Origin: Microbacterium sp. 1.5R
GTDB taxonomy: Bacteria; Actinomycetota; Actinomycetes; Actinomycetales; Microbacteriaceae
Direction of reading: 5' to 3'
Length of the DNA stretch: 40,717 bases
Assembly (NCBI RefSeq): GCF_007667425.1
Contig: NZ_VDRC01000002.1
Span: forward strand, 356,255 to 396,971
In this document: piece after piece, positions 16,345-25,774 of the stretch
Layout: the number at the start of each line of letters is the position of its first letter
How positions within the stretch are numbered: position 1 is the first letter of the stretch
Program-made: the position numbers and the translations under genes
The notes under the pieces: model-generated
Database searches by the model: none
The model's input: only the letters and a program-made list of their open reading frames with translations
Told to the model about the DNA's origin: nothing

Positions 16345-17724
16345 ATGAGCGGGCAGCCACAAGCCGGGTTCACCCCCACCGGCACCATCGCGACAGCCGC
16401 CGACCGGCGTCGCGTCGTCTTCGCCACCGTCGTCGGCACCACTGTCGAGTGGTACGACTTCTTCATATACGCCACGGCCGTCGGGCTCGTCTTCGGCCAG
16501 CTCTTCTTCGCGCCGCTCGGCGCCAACAGTGCGCTGATCGCCTTCGCGACCGTGGGTGTGAGCTTCCTCTTCCGCCCCCTCGGGGCCTTCCTCGCCGGAC
16601 ACTACGGCGACAAGCTCGGCCGCAAGACCGTGCTCATGTGGACCCTCATCCTCATGGGCGCGGCGACGGCGCTCATCGGCATCCTCCCCACCTACGAGGC
16701 GATCGGCGTCACCGCGCCCGTGCTGCTGGTGCTGCTGCGCATCATCCAGGGCATCTCGGCCGGTGGCGAGTGGGGTGGCGCGGTGCTCATGGCCGTCGAG
16801 CACGCTCCGAAGGCGAAGCGCGGCATCTTCGGCGCCTCGCCGCAGATCGGGGTGCCGCTCGGCCTGCTCCTCGCCTCGGGCGTGATGGCGCTCATGACGG
16901 CGATCGCGCCGGGCGACCAGTTCCTCGCCTGGGGGTGGCGCGTGCCGTTCCTGCTGAGCGTGGTGCTGATCCTCGTCGGCTACTACGTGCGCCGCCGCGT
17001 CGAAGAGAGCCCGGTCTTCGCCGAGCTCGCCGAGCGCAAGGAGAAGGCGCGGATGCCGATCGTGCAGCTGTTCAGGAAGCACCTGCTGCTCGTGATCATC
17101 GCCGCGTTCGTGTTCGCCGGGAACAACGCCGTCGGATACATGACCACCGGCGGCTACATCCAGGGCTACGCCACCAACCCCGAAGGGCCGATCGGCCTCG
17201 AGCGCGGTGCCGTGCTGTGGGCGGTCGCCGGCTCCGCCGTGACCTGGCTCCTCACGACCCTCCTCGCGGGGTGGCTCTCCGACCGCATCGGACGCCGCAC
17301 GACGTACATCGCCGGGTGGATCCTGCAGCTCGTCGGGGTGTTCACGCTGTTCCCGCTCGTCAACACGGGGCAGATCGGTCTGCTCTTCGCCGGGCTCGCG
17401 ATCCTCACGATCGGACTCGGCTTCACCTACGGCCCGCAGGCGGCGCTGTACACCGAGCTGTTCCCCGCCAGCATCCGCTTCTCGGGCGTCTCGATCTCGT
17501 ATGCGATCGGCGCGATCGCCGGCGGCGCGTTCGCCCCCACCATCGCGACGGCCATCGTCGGCGCCACCGGCTCGACCGAGGCGGTCACCTGGTACCTGGC
17601 GGGCATGACCGTGCTCGGCCTCGTCGCAACGCTGCTGCTGCGCGACCGCTCGGGAATCCCGCTCGGTCCCGACCACGAAGAGGAGCAGTCCGTGAGCCCC
17701 GTCTACGGCATGGCGAGGGCGTGA
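16345..17724 (+). CDS. MHS-family (metabolite:H+ symporter) MFS transporter
   Basis: The 459-residue protein has about 12 membrane segments and the hallmark MHS N-terminus GTTVEWYDFFIYATAVGLVF, followed by FRPLGAFLAGHYGDKLGRK (motif A) and RIIQGISAGGEWGGA. A second motif A-like loop, GWLSDRIGRRT, follows segment 8. MHS proteins import organic acids and other small solutes with protons. Position next to the hydroxylase and opposite the hpa genes suggests uptake of a hydroxyphenylacetate; the substrate is inferred. AAAGGAG lies 6 nt before the ATG. Confidence 0.92.
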   Translation: MSGQPQAGFTPTGTIATAADRRRVVFATVVGTTVEWYDFFIYATAVGLVFGQLFFAPLGANSALIAFATVGVSFLFRPLGAFLAGHYGDKLGRKTVLMWTLILMGAATALIGILPTYEAIGVTAPVLLVLLRIIQGISAGGEWGGAVLMAVEHAPKAKRGIFGASPQIGVPLGLLLASGVMALMTAIAPGDQFLAWGWRVPFLLSVVLILVGYYVRRRVEESPVFAELAERKEKARMPIVQLFRKHLLLVIIAAFVFAGNNAVGYMTTGGYIQGYATNPEGPIGLERGAVLWAVAGSAVTWLLTTLLAGWLSDRIGRRTTYIAGWILQLVGVFTLFPLVNTGQIGLLFAGLAILTIGLGFTYGPQAALYTELFPASIRFSGVSISYAIGAIAGGAFAPTIATAIVGATGSTEAVTWYLAGMTVLGLVATLLLRDRSGIPLGPDHEEEQSVSPVYGMARA

Positions 17725-17734
17725 GCGCCGTCGT

Positions 17735-17779
17735 CCTGAGCCGGATCCACCTGAGCCGGATCCCCCTGAGCGGGAGAGA
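17735..17779 (+). repeat. 15-bp tandem repeat after the transporter gene
   Basis: CCTGAGCCGGATCC occurs at 17735 and 17750, and a diverged third copy starts at 17765. The array fills most of the 79-nt gap before the hydroxylase gene and lies upstream of its GGAAGGAA ribosome binding site. Confidence 0.75.
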
Positions 17780-17803
17780 ATTGTCGCAGTCCGGAAGGAA
17801 TCG

Positions 17804-19675
17804 ATGACGATGCAGTTCCACCACCACGGCTACGTGTCGGGAGACCCGCGGGTGCTCCCCGCCCGCGTGGCCGACCGCCCGGTCGATCTCCCCGACGAGG
17901 TCGACGTCCTCATCGTCGGGTCGGGGCCGGCCGGGATGCTCCTCGCCGCCCAGATGTCGCAGTACCCCGACGTGATCACGCGGATCATCGAGAAGCGCGA
18001 CGGTCGTCTCGTGCTCGGGCAGGCGGACGGCATCCAGCCGCGCAGCGTCGAGACGTTCCAGGCCTTCGGGTTCGCGGAGCGGATCATCGCGGAGGCGTAC
18101 AACATCGGCTGGATGAACTTCTGGGGGCCCAACCCCGAGAAGCCAGACGAGATCATCCGGACGTCGCGCACCGCCGACTACGCGTACGACATCTGCGAGT
18201 TCCCGCACCTGATCGTGAACCAGGCGCGGGTGCTCGACTACTTCGCCGAATCGGCCGCGCACGGACCCGCTCGGATCGCACCGGACTACGGCGTCGAATT
18301 CATCGGCCTGACCGTTCACGACGACGGCGAGCATCCGGTCGAGGTCGGCGTGCGGTACTCGGCGGGGGAGCGCGCCGGCGAGGAGCGCACCATCCGCGCG
18401 AAGTACGTGGTCGGCAGCGACGGGGCGCGGAGCGGCGTGCGCCAGGCGATCGGCCGCACGCACGTCGGCGCGAGCGCCGCGCACGCGTGGGGCGTGATGG
18501 ACGTGCTCGTCAACACCGATTTCCCCGACTGGCGCACCAAGTGCGCGATCAACTCCGAGGCCGGGAACATCCTGCACATACCGCGCGAGGGCGGCTACCT
18601 GAGCCGTATGTACATCGACCTCGGCGAGGTCGCGGCCGATGACGACCACCGAGTGCGTCGGACGCCGATCGAGGAGGTCATCCGCAGGGCGAACGACATC
18701 CTGCACCCGTACACGCTCGACGTGAAAGAGGTCGCCTGGCACAGCGTCTACGAGGTCGGGCATCGCGTGACCGACGGCTTCGACGACGTGATCGACGGCT
18801 CGGGACGCACGCCGCGGGTGTTCCTCACCGGAGACGCGTGCCATACCCACAGCGCCAAGGCCGGGCAGGGCATGAACGTGTCGATGCAGGACGGCTTCAA
18901 CCTGGGGTGGAAGCTGGGTTCGGTGTTGACGGGGTCGGCGCCGGAGTCGCTGCTCGCGACGTACTCGGCGGAGCGCCGGCCGGTGGCCCAGCAGCTCATC
19001 GACTTCGACCGGGAGTGGTCGTCGCTCATGGCGCGCAAGCCGTCGGAGATCACCGATCCTGGCGACCTCGCCACCTACTACCTCGCCACCGCCGAGTTCC
19101 CCTCCGGGTTCATGACGCAGTACGGCCCCTCGATGATCACCGCGTCGGACGCGCACCAGCAGCTCGCCGTCGGGTTCCCGATCGGCAAGAGGTTCAAGTC
19201 GGCCGAGGTCGTGCGCGCGGCAGACGGCAACGTGACGCATCTCGGCCACCACGCGCGCGCCGACGGGCGATGGCGTGTCTACGCGTTCGGCGATCGAGAC
19301 GGCGAGGCGCTCGCCGCCTGGGCATCGGATGCTGCGGACGTGTTCGCGCGCTTCACCCCGGCGGATGCCGACGTGGATGCGGTGTTCGACGTGAAGGCCG
19401 TCTACCAGCAGCCCTATGAGCAGATCGAGGTCACGTCGACGCCGGAGCTGTTCCGGCCGAAGACCGGCCCGCTCGGGCTCACCGACTGGGAGAAGGTCTA
19501 CGCGGCCGGACCCTCGAAGTGGACCGAGGTCGACATCTTCGAAGCCCGTGAGCTGTCGCGGGACGGGGTGGTCGTCGTCGTGCGGCCCGACCAGTACGTC
19601 GCGGCAGTGCTGCCGCTGGACTCCGTCGACGAGCTCGGCGAGTTCTTGCAGGGGATGCTGCTGCCGGCATCCTGA
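17804..19675 (+). CDS. FAD-dependent aromatic hydroxylase (phenol 2-/3-hydroxybenzoate 4-monooxygenase type)
   Basis: The 623-residue flavoprotein has the dinucleotide-binding VDVLIVGSGPAGMLLAAQ (residues ~34-52), the DG motif in VVGSDGARSGVRQAIG, and the FAD-ribityl motif FLTGDACHTHSAKAGQGMN. A C-terminal thioredoxin-like domain (~450-623) is as in phenol 2-monooxygenase and 3-hydroxybenzoate 4-monooxygenase (MobA). Such enzymes add an ortho or para hydroxyl to a phenol using NAD(P)H. Context suggests it makes 3,4-dihydroxyphenylacetate from 3- or 4-hydroxyphenylacetate for HpaD, in place of two-component HpaBC, which is not in the window. GGAAGGAA precedes the ATG. The exact substrate is inferred. 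Confidence 0.88.
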   Translation: MTMQFHHHGYVSGDPRVLPARVADRPVDLPDEVDVLIVGSGPAGMLLAAQMSQYPDVITRIIEKRDGRLVLGQADGIQPRSVETFQAFGFAERIIAEAYNIGWMNFWGPNPEKPDEIIRTSRTADYAYDICEFPHLIVNQARVLDYFAESAAHGPARIAPDYGVEFIGLTVHDDGEHPVEVGVRYSAGERAGEERTIRAKYVVGSDGARSGVRQAIGRTHVGASAAHAWGVMDVLVNTDFPDWRTKCAINSEAGNILHIPREGGYLSRMYIDLGEVAADDDHRVRRTPIEEVIRRANDILHPYTLDVKEVAWHSVYEVGHRVTDGFDDVIDGSGRTPRVFLTGDACHTHSAKAGQGMNVSMQDGFNLGWKLGSVLTGSAPESLLATYSAERRPVAQQLIDFDREWSSLMARKPSEITDPGDLATYYLATAEFPSGFMTQYGPSMITASDAHQQLAVGFPIGKRFKSAEVVRAADGNVTHLGHHARADGRWRVYAFGDRDGEALAAWASDAADVFARFTPADADVDAVFDVKAVYQQPYEQIEVTSTPELFRPKTGPLGLTDWEKVYAAGPSKWTEVDIFEARELSRDGVVVVVRPDQYVAAVLPLDSVDELGEFLQGMLLPAS

Positions 19676-19814
19676 TCTCCGTCGCGCCGCGCGGGGCGCT
19701 GCTGCTATTCCGATATACCGGAGCCGGGAGGGGGCGCTCCCTGGTGTGATGTCGGTGGCGCGGCGTACCGTGAGTCGCGTCGGGCGAGGTCGCCCGCCGG
19801 AAAGGGTGTGTGCC

Positions 19815-20195
19815 ATGTCGTGGAAGATCGAGCTCATCTTCGTGCCGGTCAGCGATGTCGACCGTGCGAAGGACTTCTATACGAACATCGGGTTCAATCC
19901 CGATCACGACCACTCTCCGTCCGAGGGGCTGCGCTTCGTGCAGATGACGCCTCCCGGGTCGGCGTGCTCGATCGCGTTCGGCACCGGACTCGACATCCCT
20001 CTCGAACCAGGGCAGCAGAAGACGATCCAGGTCGTCGTGCCCAACGCCGAAGAGGCGAAGGCGCAGCTCACTGCCCAGGGCGTGGAGGCCAGGGGAGTGG
20101 AAGATCTCGGATGGGGGCGGTTCGTCTGGTTCGACGATCCGGACGGCAACACGTGGACGCTGCAGGAGCTGCCCGACTACAGCGCGCAGTCCTGA
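19815..20195 (+). CDS. VOC-family (glyoxalase/bleomycin-resistance fold) protein
   Basis: The 126-residue protein is a single vicinal-oxygen-chelate module: IELIFVPVSDVDRAKDFYTNIGF at the start and FVWFDDPDGNTWTLQELP at the end. The DPDGN...LQE pattern is typical of small stand-alone VOC proteins of unknown substrate. GAAAGGG lies just before the ATG. It is 139 nt after the hydroxylase gene, with small hairpins between them, so co-transcription is uncertain. Confidence 0.85.
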   Translation: MSWKIELIFVPVSDVDRAKDFYTNIGFNPDHDHSPSEGLRFVQMTPPGSACSIAFGTGLDIPLEPGQQKTIQVVVPNAEEAKAQLTAQGVEARGVEDLGWGRFVWFDDPDGNTWTLQELPDYSAQS

Positions 20196-20456
20196 GGCCG
20201 CACGGGCGGCACCGGATCACGATGCCGTCCTGCTCGCGCGGTGGTCGGACCGGACGGCGCGCGTGACCGGAGCGTCGTCGGGCTGGGAGGTGCGACTGTC
20301 TTCGGGTCTTGTCTCGGCTGCAGCCCTGCGACCGGCAGCCCACGCCGGCAGCCCGATACCCGCAGCCCCGCAGCTCATGCCCGTGACCCCGTACGCGCTG
20401 GGTCACGATCCGGCTCGCGTTCGCGGGCAGCGCCCTGACTCATCTCGCGCCGGCGG
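20196..20456. other. Intergenic region without recognised gene
   Basis: This 261-bp gap separates convergent VOC and NUDIX genes. It is rich in CGGCAGCCC-like short repeats around 20315-20375. I see no coding frame with family features and no strong terminator. Confidence 0.5.
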
Positions 20457-20891
20457 TCACCGCTCCGTGAGGGCGAGCAGCGTTTCCGGGGCGCCGGCAG
20501 GGAACAGGACGCGAGCGCCGGAGGTGACGTCGGCGATCGGGATCCACCGCACCGGGGCGCCCTGGTCGAGGATCTCGAGCACGGCGTCGAGCGGCACGGC
20601 ATCCAGAGCGCTGCTCGTGAGGGCGAACACGTGGGCGAACTCGTGCCCCGGCTCGCCTTCGTACGTGAAGATGTTCTCGAAGACGCCGAGAGGCTCGGCG
20701 CTATCGAGCTCGACGCCGAGTTCTTCCATGAACTCCCGCCGCAGGGCCGCGACGGCTGTCTCGCCGAACTCGATGCCTCCGCCGATCGCTCGGAGGAAGT
20801 GCAGGTCACGGGAGCCGTCGTAACCTTCGAGCGCGAGGAGGTGGCCTTCTTTGATCGGCAGGCCGACGGCGATGTTGCGGATGGCAGGCAT
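20457..20891 (-). CDS. NUDIX hydrolase
   Basis: The 144-residue protein carries a complete NUDIX box: GGGIEFGETAVAALRREF followed by MEELGVEL, with the REx2EE core that binds Mg2+. Such enzymes hydrolyse nucleoside diphosphates linked to another group; the substrate cannot be told from sequence. I chose ATG at 20891 because it fits the usual N-terminal strand of the fold. A longer upstream frame adds an Arg/Ser-rich stretch of shadow type. It follows the PhzF-family gene by 46 nt on the same strand. Confidence 0.88.
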   Translation of the reverse strand: MPAIRNIAVGLPIKEGHLLALEGYDGSRDLHFLRAIGGGIEFGETAVAALRREFMEELGVELDSAEPLGVFENIFTYEGEPGHEFAHVFALTSSALDAVPLDAVLEILDQGAPVRWIPIADVTSGARVLFPAGAPETLLALTER

Positions 20892-20937
20892 TGGGGAAGG
20901 GTAGCGCAGCGGAAGACGTCGACGCGCCGCGGCCGAC

Positions 20938-21790
20938 CTACCTGATCCTGGTCGCGCCGCCCGACACCTCGATGCCTCCGGAGTCGGGGATGACCACGAA
21001 GAGCAGGCTCGGTCGGCGCACGTGCGCACCCTGGTGGATGCGGATGCTGCGCTCCGCATGGCCGATAGCGCGAAGGTAGGCGCCGACGGATGCTGCGGCG
21101 GAGCCGGTCGCCGGGTCCTCGGTGATCCGGCCGACGGGGAACAGGTTCCGCGCGTCGAACTCGGAGGGACTGATCGTGTGCAGCACGGTCACCGTGCCCA
21201 GCCACCCCTGCTCGCGCATGAGGGCGGCGACCTCGACAGGCGCGAACCGGAACTGGTCGAACACCTCGCGGGCGGTGATCGTCACCACGGGGTGCCAGTT
21301 GCCGGCGAATGCCTCTCGCGGCGGGAACCGGGGATCGAGGTCGTCACGGTCGATCCCGAGCAGGCTGAGCAGCCGGGTGAGCACGTCGTCGTCGAGGTCG
21401 CGCACCTCGGGCGTGACGCTCGTGAACGAGACCGCGACCTCGCCGTCTGCGACGTGGGCGCGCAGGGCGATCGGCCCGGACGCCGTGTCGAAGACGACCT
21501 CACCCGGCCCGTCGCGCTCCGCGAGGGCCACCGCGGTCGCGACGGTGGCGTGTCCGCAGAACGGCACCTCTGCGGCCGGAGACCAATAGCGCACCCGGTA
21601 CCGCGGAGTCGGTGCATCGGCGGCGCGGGCGACGATGAAGGCGGTCTCGGAGTACCCCACTTCGGCGGCGATCTGCTGCATCCGCTCGTCGCTCAGGCCG
21701 GAGCCGTCGAGCACGACGCCGGCGGGATTGCCGCCGTCGGGGGGTCGCGGCGAAGGCGCTGTAGTGCAGCACGTCGGGGTCAGCGGTCAT
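20938..21790 (-). pseudogene. PhzF-family isomerase gene with a +1 frameshift near the start
   Basis: The main frame (from about 21740 down to 20938) encodes most of a PhzF-type protein: the catalytic Glu in EVGYSETAFI, VPFCGHATVA, and RITEDPATGSAAASVGAYL. Its N-terminus, however, lies in another frame: ATG at 21790 gives MTADPDVLHYSAFAATP and then nonsense. Removing one base from the run of six C (plus-strand G, 21739-21744) restores ATPDGGNPAGVVLDGSGLSDERM, the normal family N-terminus. The gene is thus either broken, subject to slippage, or affected by a one-base sequence error. PhzF-like proteins are isomerases/epimerases of varied substrates. Confidence 0.85.
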
Positions 21791-21880
21791 GTGGCGAGCC
21801 TATCGACGGGATCGGTGTCTTCACCCCGTGCGAGTCGTGCGAGTTGTGGGGGACCCGGGGGCGGCACCGCATCCCTCGCA

Positions 21881-23533
21881 TCAGGAGTTCACCCGGATGA
21901 TCTCCTGCTGGTACGGAGCGATGACGTCGCCCGAGATGCGGAGGTCGAGAAGGAGGAAGCGGCGGTCCGCGGGGGCCTCGGCAGACCACGTGCGCAGGCG
22001 TTCCAGGTCGGCGAGGGTGCGCACGACGACGCCCTCCGCGCCGACGGCGGCCCCGAACGCGGCGAAGTCGACCTCGGGGATGCGCATCGGGCCTTCGGCC
22101 AGGCCCTTCAGCCCGTAGAGGTTCACCTCCGCGCCGTACGCGGCGTCGTTCCAGATCACGGCCATGCCCCGGCCAGCGGCCGCCCGTACGGCGGATTCGA
22201 GGTCGGCGATCGCCATCAGGCCGCCCCCGTCACCCGACGTGAGCACGATCGTGGAGTCGCGGCGGGCGAGGGCTGCGCCGACGACGCTGGGCCACCCCTG
22301 ACCGATCGATTGGAAGGCGGTGCCGATCATCATCATGCGGTCGGGGGCTGCGACCGGCCAGTACATGTTCGCCCAGCCGATGAAGTGCCCTCCGTCGGAG
22401 ACGACGACCCGGTCGTCGGGCAGCAGCTCGGCGATTCGCGTCGCCGCGGAACGCGGGTCCAGCCGACCGTCGGGCGCGAGGTCGTCGCCGCTCTCGTATG
22501 AGCGTGCCGAACTGAGGTCGACGCTGTCCCGCCATCTAGAGGTCGCGGTGCCCTGACGCCGCAACCGCTCGACGATCTGCTCTGCCGCCAGCCGGGCGTC
22601 TGCGCGCACGAATCCGCCGACGTGCGGGTGGGTCGCGGCGGGCGCGATGTCGATCTGGAAGACCCGGGTGCCCGGGGCGAAGAGCTCGCCGAAGCGCATG
22701 GTGAACTGGTTGAGCGATGCGCCGAACACGACCGCGACGTCGGCCGACCGCACGAGCTGCATCGCGCCGTCCGCGCCGAACCCGCCCGTGACGCCCAGAT
22801 CGTAGGCGTTCTCGGGGAAGACTCCTCGACCGAGCGCCGACGATGCGGTCAGCGCTCCGGTCTGCGCGGCGAGCTCGCCGAGGGCATCGCTCGCGCCGGC
22901 GAGCCACGCTCCGCGACCGGCGAGCAGCAAGGGGCGCTCCGCATTCCGCAAAGCGGCGGCGATCTCGTCGAGCATGCCGTCGGCGAAAGCTCCGCGCGGA
23001 GAGAGCGGGGCGGGGAGGCGAGGCGCCGGCGCCGGCGGAACGGGACCGGCTTCGAGGGCAGCCACGTCGTAGGGGATCGCGAGCACCACGGGCAGGCGAT
23101 AGGTCTGCGCGTGCTCGATGGCGATGACGGTGGTGGCCGCGGCATCCGCTCGACCCACCGTGTACGTGCGTGCTCCGACGGCTGAGGCGAGGGCGATCTG
23201 GTCGACGCCCCACGGGCGCCGCCCCGACGTGGGCTCGTCGCCGACGACGAGCACGAGGGGGACGTGCGCCTGCACGGCTTCGGCCAGCGCGGTGAGGGTG
23301 TTCGTGAACCCGGCGCCGTAGGTGGCGGTGCCCGCGGCGATGCGCCCGGAGGCTCGGAAGTGGGCATCGGCGGCGACGACCGCTCCCTGCTCATGGCGGA
23401 CGGCGGTGAACACGGCATCCGTCTGCGTCTCGAGCGCGTCGAGGAAGTAGGCGTTGCCGTTGCCCATGACGCCGAAGACGGCGTCGATGTGCTGGACGAG
23501 GGTGTGAGCGACGTGCGCGGACACGGTGGGCAT
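21881..23533 (-). CDS. Thiamine diphosphate-dependent enzyme, acetolactate synthase/benzoylformate decarboxylase-like
   Basis: The 550-residue protein has the three-domain layout of the ThDP family. The N-terminal PYR domain includes VRHEQGAVVAADAHFRASG with the Glu that activates the cofactor. The middle domain spans ~195-325. The C-terminal PP domain has the ThDP/Mg motif SGDGGGLMAIADLESAVRAA ending in VIWND. It lacks the size and context of the anabolic acetolactate synthase (no small subunit next to it). Its substrate is unknown; decarboxylation of a 2-oxo acid is the general reaction. The ATG is preceded by GAAAGG. It stands alone, upstream of and parallel to the PhzF-family gene. Confidence 0.88.
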   Translation of the reverse strand: MPTVSAHVAHTLVQHIDAVFGVMGNGNAYFLDALETQTDAVFTAVRHEQGAVVAADAHFRASGRIAAGTATYGAGFTNTLTALAEAVQAHVPLVLVVGDEPTSGRRPWGVDQIALASAVGARTYTVGRADAAATTVIAIEHAQTYRLPVVLAIPYDVAALEAGPVPPAPAPRLPAPLSPRGAFADGMLDEIAAALRNAERPLLLAGRGAWLAGASDALGELAAQTGALTASSALGRGVFPENAYDLGVTGGFGADGAMQLVRSADVAVVFGASLNQFTMRFGELFAPGTRVFQIDIAPAATHPHVGGFVRADARLAAEQIVERLRRQGTATSRWRDSVDLSSARSYESGDDLAPDGRLDPRSAATRIAELLPDDRVVVSDGGHFIGWANMYWPVAAPDRMMMIGTAFQSIGQGWPSVVGAALARRDSTIVLTSGDGGGLMAIADLESAVRAAAGRGMAVIWNDAAYGAEVNLYGLKGLAEGPMRIPEVDFAAFGAAVGAEGVVVRTLADLERLRTWSAEAPADRRFLLLDLRISGDVIAPYQQEIIRVNS

Positions 23534-23695
23534 GCGAGAGCCTTTCGAGACAGTGACGGAGAGGATGCGTTCCGTATGTGTCTCGCCGCCGCGTCATCGC
23601 GGGGCTTCGTGCCTCTTTTTCAAGCACCGGCGTCGGGCCGGACTCCTCGATTCTAGTGCGGCTCGGACGCCGGGAGCGTGAGGGAGAATGGACCG

Positions 23696-24205
23696 GTGAC
23701 GGATGCTTCGATCGAGCGTGAGACGCTCACCTGGGACGGTTTCGGTTCGGCGACGCGGGATCTCGCGCGAGCGATCGTCGACAGCGGATTCGAGCCGGAA
23801 GTGGTGGTGGCGATCGCGCGCGGCGGGCTGCTGCCGGCCGGGGCCATCGCCTACGGGCTGGGGGCGAAGAACTGCGGCGCGATCAACGTCGAGTTCTACA
23901 CCGGGATCGGCACTGTGCTCGATGCTCCGGAGGTCCTGCCGCCTGCGCTCGACATGGACTACCTCGACGGCCGCCGCGTGCTGCTCGTCGACGACGTCGC
24001 CGACTCGGGCCGCACGCTCGCGCTCGCGGTGCAGCTGCTGACCGACAAGGGCGCCGACGTGCGCTCGGTCACGATCTACACGAAGCCGTCGACGATCATC
24101 CAGCCGGACTACGCGTGGAAGGACACGGATCTGTGGATCAACTTCCCGTGGTCGTTCCAGGGCACCGTGCGCGAAGAGGATCAGGGCCTGCCGCCGACGG
24201 CTTGA
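23696..24205 (+). CDS. Type I phosphoribosyltransferase
   Basis: The 169-residue protein contains the PRPP-binding loop VLLVDDVADSGRTLALA and an upstream VVVAIARGGLLPAGAIAYGLG, both typical of purine phosphoribosyltransferases near the xanthine-guanine type. The C-terminal WINFPWSFQG is like the XGPRT ending. It would transfer a base to PRPP for salvage; which base is not clear. I chose GTG at 23696 because AGGGAG lies 9 nt upstream. A GTG at 23678 is in frame but lacks such a site. Confidence 0.88.
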   Translation: MTDASIERETLTWDGFGSATRDLARAIVDSGFEPEVVVAIARGGLLPAGAIAYGLGAKNCGAINVEFYTGIGTVLDAPEVLPPALDMDYLDGRRVLLVDDVADSGRTLALAVQLLTDKGADVRSVTIYTKPSTIIQPDYAWKDTDLWINFPWSFQGTVREEDQGLPPTA

Positions 24206-24224
24206 CCCTGCACCTGACGGTCTG

Positions 24225-25748
24225 TCACCCGCGCAGCAATCCCCGCAGCGTCTGGATCGTGTCGGCCTCGGCCGGCGTCTTGTCTGTGCGGTAGCTCTTC
24301 ACCCGCGCGAATCGCAAAGCGATCCCGCCGGGGTAGCGCGGGGACCGTTGCACCCCGTCGATCGCGATCTCGACGACGAAGTGCGGGTCGAGGAACACGG
24401 TGCTCTGGGTGCGGCGTGTCTCGTGTTCGGGGAACTGCTCGGTCTGCCACCGCAGCAGCTCATCGGTGAGCCCCTTGAACGTCTTGCCCACCATGACGAG
24501 CCCGCCGGGTTCGCCGAACTCCCCTTCGGGGTCGCGGGCGCCCAGGTGCAGGTTCGACAGCCATCCCTGGCGGCGCCCTGATCCCCACTCGGCTCCGAGG
24601 ACGACGAGATCGTAGGTCAGGACGGGCTTGACCTTGATCCACGCCTTGCCGCGTCGACCGGCGGTGTAGGTCGAGTCGATGCCCTTGATGAGCACCCCTT
24701 CGTGACCGGCGGCCAGGGCGTCGCGTGACAGCTGCTCGGCGGCATCGGGGTCGGCGGTGACGATCCCCGGCATCCGCCACTCGCCGGCGACGCGCTCGAG
24801 TTCGGCGAGGCGGACGGACAGCGGTTCGTCGATGAGGTCGCGGCCGTCGACGTGCAGGACGTCGAAGAACCAGGGGCGCAGGGCGAGCTCTCGGGCGGCG
24901 TCGGCGCCGAAGCGCGACATGGTCTCTTGGAAGGGGCGGGGTCCGCCGTCCTCGTCGAGCGACAGCGTCTCGCCGTCGAGGATGACGTCGTCGACGGGCA
25001 GGCTGCGGACGATCTCGACGAGTTCGGGGACGCGGTGGGTCACGTCGGCGAGGCTGCGGGTGTAGACGCCGACGTCGTCGCCGTGGCGGTGCACCTGGAT
25101 GCGGGCGCCGTCGAGCTTGTACTCGACCGACGCCTCGCCGGTGATCGCGAGGGCCGCGGTCGGGCTGGCCGCCGTGCCGGCGAGCATCGGCAGCACGGGG
25201 CGTCCGACGGCGAGGCCGATCGCGTCGAGCTCCTCTTCCGTGCCGGTGATCGCCACGACGGCCGTCTCGCCGAGGTCGCCGGACAGCATCGCGGCGCGCC
25301 GCACGATGTCGGCTGGCCGCTCGGATGCCTTCGCGACCGCGTCGAGCAGCACACCCGCGAGGGCGCCGGTGCGCAGCTCGCCCAGCATCGAACGGGAGAG
25401 GAAGTCCCACTCCGCCGCTGTCGCGCGCGAGGCGAGGTCGGTGAGGAGGCGGGTGCGCGCGGCGGCCGAGCCGGACCCCGACGACGCCGCCAGGTCGTCG
25501 AGAGCGGCGTCGACGTCTGCCAGAGACAACACGGTCTCATCGACGTGCGTCACGTCGAGCGAAGAGAGTCCGCGCCACCCGATTCCGAGCTTGCCCTGGC
25601 GTGGTGCCGCGAGCAGGAGGCCCACGAGTACGGGGAGCTCCTCGGCGCCGGCTCTGGAGAGCAGGGTCGCGAGGGCGTCGACTTTCGCGAGGCGGGAGGA
25701 GGTGGACGTCACCGTCTCGGCGGTGGAGACCACGTCAGCGAGCTTCAT
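24225..25748 (-). CDS. ATP-dependent DNA ligase (LigB-type)
   Basis: The 507-residue protein has the same length as mycobacterial LigB. Residues 1-~175 form the helical DNA-binding domain. The adenylation domain carries the active Lys in EYKLDGARIQVHR (about K211), DVILDGETL, the FFDVLHVDG region and GHEGVLIKG. Residues ~385-507 form the OB fold, with KAWIKVKP (motif V) before it and LRFARVKSYRTDK near the end. It seals nicks using ATP, in addition to the essential NAD ligase expected elsewhere. Its role in actinobacteria is thought to be repair. Two 21-bp direct repeats lie just upstream. Confidence 0.94.
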   Translation of the reverse strand: MKLADVVSTAETVTSTSSRLAKVDALATLLSRAGAEELPVLVGLLLAAPRQGKLGIGWRGLSSLDVTHVDETVLSLADVDAALDDLAASSGSGSAAARTRLLTDLASRATAAEWDFLSRSMLGELRTGALAGVLLDAVAKASERPADIVRRAAMLSGDLGETAVVAITGTEEELDAIGLAVGRPVLPMLAGTAASPTAALAITGEASVEYKLDGARIQVHRHGDDVGVYTRSLADVTHRVPELVEIVRSLPVDDVILDGETLSLDEDGGPRPFQETMSRFGADAARELALRPWFFDVLHVDGRDLIDEPLSVRLAELERVAGEWRMPGIVTADPDAAEQLSRDALAAGHEGVLIKGIDSTYTAGRRGKAWIKVKPVLTYDLVVLGAEWGSGRRQGWLSNLHLGARDPEGEFGEPGGLVMVGKTFKGLTDELLRWQTEQFPEHETRRTQSTVFLDPHFVVEIAIDGVQRSPRYPGGIALRFARVKSYRTDKTPAEADTIQTLRGLLRG

Positions 25749-25774
25749 GTGTGCAGTCTGGCACTGGGGTGGGA

